Of a stretch of 13,174 nucleotides of DNA, positions 6,231-13,174 are shown piece by piece. Position 1 is the stretch's first letter. The number at the start of each line of letters is the position of its first letter. Location: contig CAJKKA010000038.1 of assembly GCA_905200315.1 (NCBI GenBank), positions 1 through 13,174 on the forward strand, given 5' to 3'. The notes beneath the pieces were generated by a model. The model saw only the letters and a program-made list of their open reading frames with translations. It ran no database searches and was not told the DNA's origin. The DNA is from an uncultured Clostridium sp. (GTDB taxonomy: Bacteria; Bacillota_A; Clostridia; TANB77; CAG-508). The translations under genes and the position numbers were made by a program.

Positions 6231-7346
6231 ATGAAAATAGTTTGTGAAAAGGATAAAATCCTTAAAGCTATTAATTCCGTAGTGAAAGCTGTTGCTTCTA
6301 AAACAACAATGCCTATACTAGAAGGAATTTTAATTCAAACAAATGATAATGAAATAAAATTAACAACTTATGATTTAGAAATAGGTATAGAATATGTAAT
6401 AGAAAGTGAAGTTTTAGAACAAGGCTCTACTGTAGTTAATGCTGTTATGTTTAGTGAAATAATAAGAAAATTACCAGATACAGATATTAATATTTCATTA
6501 AATGATAATAATTTATTGGTTATAGAATGTGAAGGTTCTTTATATAAATTAGCAACAATGAATCCAGAAGAATTTCCAGAATTACCTAAAATAGAAATTG
6601 AAAATTCAATTCAAATAGAACAAAATATATTAAAAAATATGATAAGAAGAACAATTTTTGCTGTAAGTACAGAAGAAAACAGACCAATTTTTACAGGTTG
6701 CTTATTTGAAGTTGTTAATAATAAGTTAAATGTTGTTGCAGTAGATGGATTTAGATTAGCATGGAGAACGAATTTCTTAAATGTAGAATCAAAAGATTTT
6801 AGTGCAGTAATACCAGGAAAAACTTTAAATGAAGTTAATAAAATAATTTTAGATTCATTTGATATAGTAAAAATAGGAGTTTCTAAAAACCAAGCTTTAT
6901 TTGAGATGGATAATTGTAAAATAGTTACAAGAATTTTAGATGGTGAATTTTTAAATTACTCAAATGTAATTCCAAGTAATTGGGAAACAAGAGTAAGAAT
7001 AAATAAAACAAACTTACAAAATTGCTTTGAAAGAATAAGTTTAATTTCAGCTTCAAGTATTGAAAAAGAGAAAAAATACCCAGTAAAAGTAAGCGTTGAC
7101 ATTGGAAAATTAACAATTTCTTGTACAAACCAAACTGGAGATGCAAAAGAGGAAATGTTTGTATCAACAGAAGGAAAAAATATTGAAGCTGGATTTAATC
7201 CAAAATATTTCTTAGATGCATTAAAGGTTATTGATGATGAAGAAATATTTGTAGACTTTGGTTCAAATATTTCACCATGTGTTATCAGACCTGTTGATGA
7301 AGGGGAATATACATATATGATATTACCAATAAGATTAAAAGAGTAA
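6231..7346 (+). CDS. dnaN: DNA polymerase III beta subunit (sliding clamp)
   Basis: DnaN forms the ring that tethers DNA polymerase III to DNA and recruits repair and initiation-control proteins. The 371-residue product has the family length and three-domain layout. Domain I starts MKIVCEKDKILKAINSVVKAVASKTTMPILEGILI. The middle contains RRTIFAVSTEENRPIFTG and the region VVAVDGFRLAWR. The C-terminus is the conserved YTYMILPIRLKE, which contributes to the partner-binding pocket. An in-frame TTG at 6222 is too close to AAGGAG (6216-6221), so the ATG at 6231 is chosen. I see no strong promoter directly in front of it, so transcription may come from dnaA or from a weak site overlapping the DnaA boxes. 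recF starts 19 bp after its stop. Confidence 0.98.
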   Translation: MKIVCEKDKILKAINSVVKAVASKTTMPILEGILIQTNDNEIKLTTYDLEIGIEYVIESEVLEQGSTVVNAVMFSEIIRKLPDTDINISLNDNNLLVIECEGSLYKLATMNPEEFPELPKIEIENSIQIEQNILKNMIRRTIFAVSTEENRPIFTGCLFEVVNNKLNVVAVDGFRLAWRTNFLNVESKDFSAVIPGKTLNEVNKIILDSFDIVKIGVSKNQALFEMDNCKIVTRILDGEFLNYSNVIPSNWETRVRINKTNLQNCFERISLISASSIEKEKKYPVKVSVDIGKLTISCTNQTGDAKEEMFVSTEGKNIEAGFNPKYFLDALKVIDDEEIFVDFGSNISPCVIRPVDEGEYTYMILPIRLKE

Positions 7347-7365
7347 TATTAAATGGGGAATAGTA

Positions 7366-8436
7366 ATGTATATAACAACAGTAAAATTACAGAATTTTAG
7401 AAATTATGAAAATGAAATAATTAATTTAGATAAAAATATTAATATTTTTTATGGAGAAAATGCACAAGGTAAAACGAATATATTAGAAGCAGTATTTATT
7501 GCTGCTATGGGAAAGTCTTTTAGAGCAAAAAAAGATAAAGAACTTATAAAATTTAATGAAAATAATTGTAGTATAGAAATTAATTTTTTAAGAAATAGTT
7601 TAGAAAAGAAAATTAAAATTAATTTTAATGAAAAAAAACAAATTACAATTAATGGAATAAAAATAAATAAATTAAGTCAGTTGCTTGGAAATTTAAATAT
7701 TGTAATTTTTTCTCCAGATGATATAAATGTATTAAAAGATGGCCCAGATAAGAGAAGAGTGTTTTTAAATATTTTAATAAGTCAATTGAAACCAAGATAT
7801 GTATATTATTTTAATTTATATAAAAAAACATTAGAACAAAGAAATAATTATTTAAAACAAATAAAATACAGTAATAAACCAATTGAAGGACTTGAAGTTT
7901 GGGACGAAAGTTTAAGTAATTATGCTGAAAAGATTTATGAGTATAGAAAAGAATATGTAAATAAAATAAAAGAAAAAATTAATATAATTCATAGTGGAAT
8001 TACAGAAGAAAAGGAAAATATTTTATTAGAATATATTTCTGATTTTGATGAAAATAAATCTTTTTATGAAATTTTAAAGGAAAACCGTAAAAAAGATATT
8101 GAAAAAGGATATACAACTAAGGGAATACATAGAGATGATTTTAAAATATTTTTAAATAATAAATTAGTTAATATATATGGTTCACAAGGTCAACATAGAA
8201 CTGTTATGTTATCTTTAAAACTTTCTGAATTATATATAATTAAAGACGAAATAGGTGAATATCCAATTTTATTATTAGACGATTTTATGTCTGAATTAGA
8301 TTCGAAAAGAAGAAAAAGTTTTTTAAATAATATTACGGATGCACAAGTTATAATAACAGGAACTGAAAAAATAATACTTGAAAAAAATAAAGTTAATGTA
8401 TATAATGTTAAAAATGGAAAAGTAATTATGGAATAA
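7366..8436 (+). CDS. recF: RecF, recombinational repair ATPase
   Basis: RecF is an SMC-like ATPase that, with RecO and RecR, loads RecA onto gaps at stalled forks. The 356-residue protein has the N-terminal strand TTVKLQNFRNYENEII, Walker A GENAQGKTN (30-38), the ABC-type signature region GSQGQHRTVMLSLKLSE (from about 272) and Walker B ILLLDDFMSELD (about 301-312). The middle is a lysine- and glutamate-rich arm with KRRVFLNILIS, as expected for the short coiled-coil of RecF. The ATG follows GGGGAA with good spacing. It sits in the conserved dnaN-recF-remB-gyrB order, and its stop lies 13 bp before remB, so it is very probably part of one operon. Confidence 0.97.
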   Translation: MYITTVKLQNFRNYENEIINLDKNINIFYGENAQGKTNILEAVFIAAMGKSFRAKKDKELIKFNENNCSIEINFLRNSLEKKIKINFNEKKQITINGIKINKLSQLLGNLNIVIFSPDDINVLKDGPDKRRVFLNILISQLKPRYVYYFNLYKKTLEQRNNYLKQIKYSNKPIEGLEVWDESLSNYAEKIYEYRKEYVNKIKEKINIIHSGITEEKENILLEYISDFDENKSFYEILKENRKKDIEKGYTTKGIHRDDFKIFLNNKLVNIYGSQGQHRTVMLSLKLSELYIIKDEIGEYPILLLDDFMSELDSKRRKSFLNNITDAQVIITGTEKIILEKNKVNVYNVKNGKVIME

Positions 8437-8449
8437 TTGGTGGAAAATT

Positions 8450-8710
8450 ATGTTTGTACATATTGGAAATAATATTATATTAAGGCAAGAAGATATAATA
8501 GGAGTATATAATATAAAAGCAATAAGAAATACAAATGAATATATAAATATAATTAATAAATTAACTAAAGAAAAAAAATTAATGAAAAAAGAAGATTCAG
8601 AAGAAAATACCTTAATAATTACTGAAAAAAATAAAACTATTAAAGGATATATAACCAATATATCTTCAGTAACTATTGAAAAGCGATTGAAAAATACAAG
8701 TTTTAACTAA
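8450..8710 (+). CDS. remB: RemB-like regulator (DUF370 family)
   Basis: The 86-residue protein begins MFVHIGNNIILRQEDIIGVYNI, the typical opening of the DUF370 family, and ends with a second small strand-rich block (KGYITNISSVTIEKRL). It lies between recF and gyrB, exactly where Bacillus subtilis has remB (yaaB). The paralogue RemA is a DNA-binding activator of biofilm matrix genes in Bacillus. RemB is linked to the same process, but its mechanism is less clear, and the role in this organism is unknown. A variable lysine/glutamate-rich stretch (about 40-62) separates the two blocks. The ATG follows GGTGG at 8439-8443. No membrane segment or signal is visible. Confidence 0.85.
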   Translation: MFVHIGNNIILRQEDIIGVYNIKAIRNTNEYINIINKLTKEKKLMKKEDSEENTLIITEKNKTIKGYITNISSVTIEKRLKNTSFN

Positions 8711-8747
8711 AAAAGCTGGATAAAGTCCAGAATGGAGGTTTTTATAA

Positions 8748-10664
<1,917 letters not shown>

Positions 10665-10680
10665 TTAAATAAGTATATGC

Positions 10681-10724
10681 AAAAAAATAAATGGTAGATG
10701 TAGCAATAACATCTACCATTTATT
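10681..10724. terminator. Strong intrinsic terminator after gyrB, oriented best for the minus strand
   Basis: A perfect 16-bp stem (AATAAATGGTAGATGT at 10686-10701, complement at 10709-10724) closes a 7-nt loop. On the minus strand the stem runs into seven Ts (complement of the A-run 10681-10687), an ideal intrinsic terminator. On the plus strand the trailing bases are only ATTTATTAG, so it may end gyrB transcripts less efficiently. It lies 21 bp after the gyrB stop and would serve as the 3' end of the RNA described at 10681-11085. Confidence 0.85.
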
Positions 10725-11085
10725 AGTAAAGCTAATATTAATTGCAGTTATAACAAATATACATAATAGTAAAACCTAATATATATTACTATATAAATAA
10801 GCTATATACCACATAAATTCATCCATAACTTCGACTATAAGAACACTATTAATAACTAAATTCATCCTATAAGGACTAAAATTAACCATATCTAATATAA
10901 ATATAATCTTATCTAAAATATATTACCTATAATTTAACCATAAAAATAGCTTACAAACAAATAATATACTCATAACGCCAGCATTACAAAACCAATTAAA
11001 GCTTAGCAACACTTTTGCTCGAAATACAAAAAGCTACATGCAAATAACCTCTTATACCTCTTCGATTAACTAATATTAACCTTAC
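10681..11085 (-). ncRNA. Candidate structured non-coding RNA, about 405 nt, family not recognised
   Basis: No convincing coding region fills this gap. On the minus strand the predicted 5' end GUAAGGUUAAUAUUAGU (11085-11069) pairs with AUUAAUAUUAGCUUUAC (10742-10726) in 17 consecutive pairs. The three non-Watson-Crick pairs are all G-U on this strand and would be A-C mismatches on the other. The 3' arm ends one base before a perfect terminator, and a promoter lies just upstream of the 5' arm. Local hairpins on the same strand are a 9-bp stem with a CUGG loop (10969-10990), a nested stem at 11000-11035, UCCU/AGGA (10865-10875) and a 7-bp stem with a CGAA loop (10823-10840). By hand count 10741-11100 has 18 G and 65 C on the plus strand, opposite to its neighbours. 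I found no RNase P P4 core, tmRNA ends, or SRP/6S features, so the function is unknown. Confidence 0.6.
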
Positions 11086-11092
11086 AATAATT

Positions 11093-11122
11093 ATTATAAA
11101 CAAATAAAAAAATAATATACAA
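11093..11122 (-). promoter_or_regulatory. Candidate promoter of the minus-strand RNA
   Basis: A perfect -10 TATAAT (minus strand, 11093-11098) is preceded at 18 bp by TTGTAT (11117-11122), which matches only half of the -35 consensus. The first G downstream at normal distance is at 11085, exactly the start of the 17-bp terminal helix. Such matches are common in AT-rich DNA. The agreement with the helix end is what makes it worth listing. Confidence 0.45.
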
Positions 11123-11153
11123 AAAAATAATAAAATAAAAATTTTGTCGATTT

Positions 11154-11182
11154 TTGAAATACGAAAAAGGTTGACATATAAT
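11154..11182 (+). promoter_or_regulatory. Promoter of the TraC-like/VirB4 operon
   Basis: TTGAAA (11154-11159) and a perfect TATAAT (11177-11182) are separated by 17 bp. A second, overlapping option is TTGACA (11171-11176) with TAACAT (11194-11199), also at 17 bp. Transcription would start about 40 nt before the gene at 11229. The element diverges from the promoter of the minus-strand RNA, with 31 bp between the two -35 elements. Confidence 0.65.
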
Positions 11183-11228
11183 AGTTTGCATAGTAACATA
11201 AAAACATAATAAAGTTTTGGAGAAGTAA

Positions 11229-11792
11229 ATGAAAAATAAAATAAAAAAAGTGCAAGAATGGATTCCAATTAAAGAAATATTAGATAATGGAATTATAAAA
11301 CTAAAAAATGAATCGTATATAAAAATTATTAAAATAATACCTATAAATTTTAATTTAAAAACAGATTTTGAAAAAGAACAAATTTTAAATTCATATAAAA
11401 TTTTTTTAAAAACATGTAATTTTAATATTCAAATATTAATTCAAAGCAAAAAAGAAGATTTAGCTCAAAATATTGAAAATATCCAAGAAAAACTAAAAAA
11501 TGAAAATGAAAATATAATTAATATTGGAAATAATTATATTAATTATATTAAAAAAATCAACAAAGAGAACTTTTCATCATCTAAAAATTTTTATATTCTT
11601 ATAGAAAATTCCAAATTAAAAAATATAAATAATGAAGAAGTATATTTTTCAGAGTTAAATGAAAAATATATAAAAATAAAAGACACATTAAATAGATGTG
11701 GTAATTTGGTTATTAATGTTAATACAAAAAAAGAAACAACAGAAATAATTGAAGCTTTTATAAATAAAAGAGAATATTTAAATAAAACATAA
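11229..11792 (+). CDS. TraC-like N-terminal-domain protein, partner of a VirB4 ATPase
   Basis: This 187-residue protein resembles the stand-alone TraC-type domain that precedes VirB4-like ATPases in some Clostridia and candidate-phylum bacteria. It opens QEWIPIKEILDNGIIKL, then YIKIIKIIPINFNLK, EQILNSYKIFLKTC and IQILIQSKKEDL, followed by a lysine/glutamate-rich helical stretch (about 75-115) and a second small strand-rich part (NFYILIENS, NLVINVNTK). There is no signal peptide or membrane span, so it should be cytoplasmic. In VirB4/TraC proteins this domain is normally fused to the ATPase; here it is encoded separately, directly upstream and in the same reading frame. GGAGAAG at 11219-11225 precedes the ATG. 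The homology is recognised by pattern and not by a search. Its biochemical role is not established; a part in assembling a secretion-type complex is inferred from its neighbour. Confidence 0.65.
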   Translation: MKNKIKKVQEWIPIKEILDNGIIKLKNESYIKIIKIIPINFNLKTDFEKEQILNSYKIFLKTCNFNIQILIQSKKEDLAQNIENIQEKLKNENENIINIGNNYINYIKKINKENFSSSKNFYILIENSKLKNINNEEVYFSELNEKYIKIKDTLNRCGNLVINVNTKKETTEIIEAFINKREYLNKT

Positions 11793-11794
11793 AA

Positions 11795-11803
11795 GGAGGT
11801 AAG
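11795..11803 (+). promoter_or_regulatory. Strong ribosome binding site of the VirB4 gene
   Basis: GGAGGTAAG begins 2 nt after the upstream TAA stop. Counting 8 bases after GGAGG leads to ATA at 11808-11810, not to ATG, GTG or TTG. No standard start codon occurs in this frame until the ATG at 11868. The site is too good to be accidental and implies that initiation is, or was, at 11808. Confidence 0.75.
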
Positions 11804-11807
11804 TACC

Positions 11808-13174
11808 ATAATATTAAAGAATACTAAGCAAAACGAAAATATATTAGAAAAAGGTGAATTTACATTAATGGATTATATTTCACCTTCATATGTTAGCTTA
11901 TCAAATCCGAAATATATAGAAATAGACAATTTATTTTATTCAGGATTATTAGTTGTTAATTATCCAAGAGAACAAATTGATTTATTATTAAAAAATTTAA
12001 TAGAATTAAATATAAATATGAATATATCTATTTTTTTCGAAAAACAAGATAAAGGTAAAATTATAAAAGAATTAACCTATCATATAGGAAATGTTGGAGT
12101 TGAATTAAAAGATAATGGAGATAATAGACAAGATATAGATATTGCAGCTTCAACTTATAACGATGCAAAATATATAAGAAAAGAAATACAAATAAACAAC
12201 CAAGATTTATATTATTTATATATTTATATAAATATTTTTTCAGAAAAAAAGGAAAATTTAGAAAATATGTTAAATAAATTAGAAGGTATTTTACAAAGCA
12301 AAGGACTTCAAACAAGAAGAGCATTTTTTAGGCAAGAGCAAACTTTTTTATCGTGCTTACCAATAATGCAAAATAATAAAGATATATGTAATGCAACTAA
12401 AAGAAACGTTCTAACAAATGGTTTAATTGGAACATATCCTTTTATCACTTCATCTATATTTGATGAAAAAGGAATTTTTATAGGAACAAATATTTATAAT
12501 AATTCATTAATTTTTATAGATAGATATAGTAAAAAATACAAAAATTCTAATATGTGTATTTTTGGAACCAGTGGAGCAGGAAAATCGTTTTATACTAAAT
12601 TATTAATTTTAAGATATAGAATTTTAGGTGTTTCACAATATGTAGTAGATCCTGAAAGGGAATATGATAAATTATGCAAAAGTTTAAATGGTACATTAAT
12701 AAAATTAGGACCAAGTTCAAATACATACATAAATATATTTGATATTAGAGAAGATAGTTTAGAAGATGAAGATAAGGGATATTTAGCTACAAAAATACCT
12801 AAATTAATGGGATTTTTTAATTTGATTTTTGGAAATTTAAATGAAGAAGAAAAAGCTATATTAGAAGATAAAATAATAAAATTGTATAAAAGCAAAGGAA
12901 TAACTTTTGAAGATGTAAGCTTATATAAAAAAATAAAAAATAAGAATAAAATAAATTTAAATCCAAAATTTAAGACAGAAAGAGATATGCCAATATTGGA
13001 AGAATTTTATGAATTATTAGATAAAGATGAGAAAACAAAATCTTTTAAAATTAAATTAATACCTTTTGTTAAAGGTTCCTTAAAATTTTTTAATAATTAT
13101 ACTAATATTAAATTAAACAACAAGTTAATAGTTGCTGATGTTTATGAATTAGGAGAAGAAAATTTAAAATATGG
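11808..13174 (+). CDS. VirB4/TraC-type ATPase, 3' end beyond the window
   Basis: The frame is open to the right edge (455 codons visible). VirB4 ATPases are the conserved cytoplasmic motors of type IV secretion and conjugation systems. Seen here are the entry block LMDYISPSYVSLSNPKYI, a long N-domain including YNDAKYIRKE and KGLQTRRAFFRQEQTFLSCLP, and the region TNGLIGTYPFITSSIFDEKG. Walker A GTSGAGKS follows (about 253-260 from 11808), then YVVDPEREYDKL and FGNLNEEEKAILE. The Walker B and later motifs lie outside. Start: the strong ribosome binding site points to ATA at 11808, while the first ATG is 11868 with a weak, distant AAGGTGA. Either initiation is at a non-standard AUA, or an ATG has mutated or been miscalled. 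The upstream TraC-like gene is in phase with it, separated by one TAA. No relaxase, coupling protein or integrase is visible, so mobility is unproven. Confidence 0.85.
   Translation, partial: MILKNTKQNENILEKGEFTLMDYISPSYVSLSNPKYIEIDNLFYSGLLVVNYPREQIDLLLKNLIELNINMNISIFFEKQDKGKIIKELTYHIGNVGVELKDNGDNRQDIDIAASTYNDAKYIRKEIQINNQDLYYLYIYINIFSEKKENLENMLNKLEGILQSKGLQTRRAFFRQEQTFLSCLPIMQNNKDICNATKRNVLTNGLIGTYPFITSSIFDEKGIFIGTNIYNNSLIFIDRYSKKYKNSNMCIFGTSGAGKSFYTKLLILRYRILGVSQYVVDPEREYDKLCKSLNGTLIKLGPSSNTYINIFDIREDSLEDEDKGYLATKIPKLMGFFNLIFGNLNEEEKAILEDKIIKLYKSKGITFEDVSLYKKIKNKNKINLNPKFKTERDMPILEEFYELLDKDEKTKSFKIKLIPFVKGSLKFFNNYTNIKLNNKLIVADVYELGEENLKY

Noticed and set aside
8323..8658. Minus-strand open frame of 111 codons across the recF-remB junction
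   Set aside because: It is antisense to two well-supported genes and has low-complexity content with no ribosome binding site.
10814..10867. Repeated TAAATTCATCC (10814-10824 and 10857-10867) as a tandem repeat or CRISPR-like array
   Set aside because: There are only two copies, and the neighbouring partial repeats have a different spacing (32 versus 43 bp), so no regular unit exists.
10776..10889. Minus-strand open frame of 37 residues (MVNFSPYRMNLVINSVLIVE...) inside the candidate RNA
   Set aside because: No ribosome binding site precedes the ATG, and an open frame of this length is expected by chance at this base composition. A small protein within the RNA cannot be excluded.
10681..11085. 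Identification of the candidate RNA as RNase P RNA, tmRNA, SRP RNA or 6S RNA
   Set aside because: I could not find the RNase P P4 core, a tRNA-like CCA end, the SRP tetraloop helix, or a 6S-type size and central bubble. The function is left open.
10996..11268. Minus-strand open frame of 90 codons
   Set aside because: It overlaps the start of the TraC-like gene and its promoter on the other strand, has no ribosome binding site, and reads as low-complexity Phe/Leu/Ile from AT-rich DNA.

Overview
This window is the replication-origin region of a very AT-rich, Gram-positive-type bacterium, most likely a member of the Clostridia. The evidence is the gene order mnmG-mnmE-jag-yidC-yidD-rnpA-rpmH <- oriC -> dnaA-dnaN-recF-remB-gyrB, strong AGGAGG-type ribosome binding sites, and heavy AGA/ATA codon use. 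TGA is used as a stop (rnpA), so this is the standard bacterial code and not a Mollicutes code. I cannot name a genus.

Left arm (1-4180, all on the minus strand). Genes are transcribed away from the origin: rpmH, rnpA, yidD (4-nt overlap with rnpA), yidC, jag/khpB, a terminator-like hairpin, mnmE, and the start of mnmG. rpmH, rnpA, yidD, yidC and jag cover ribosome, RNase P, membrane insertion and RNA binding. mnmE and mnmG jointly modify the tRNA wobble uridine. mnmE carries an apparent 1-nt insertion about 10 codons into the gene.

Origin (about 4180-4560 and 5916-6230). oriC is bipartite, with DnaA boxes on both sides of dnaA. The upstream part also holds divergent promoters for rpmH and dnaA and a perfect 13-bp inverted repeat of extended DnaA boxes. 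The dnaA-dnaN gap holds four more boxes and an AT-rich candidate unwinding element with DnaA-trio-like spacing.

Right arm (4560-10664, plus strand). dnaA (initiator), dnaN (sliding clamp), recF (recombinational repair), a RemB/DUF370 regulator and gyrB (gyrase B) form the usual replication cluster. gyrA does not follow.

Distal segment (10665-13174). The gap of about 560 bp after gyrB has the base skew of the opposite strand. On the minus strand it shows a promoter, a roughly 400-nt transcript whose 5' and 3' ends pair over 17 bp (all three non-Watson-Crick pairs are G-U, and only on this strand), several local hairpins, and a perfect 16-bp terminator with seven Ts. I interpret it as an unrecognised structured non-coding RNA. 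Divergent from it is an operon encoding a TraC-like N-domain protein and a VirB4-type ATPase that runs off the window. These two reading frames are in phase, separated by one TAA, and the second has a strong ribosome binding site but no standard start codon. This end is the least ordinary part of the window.
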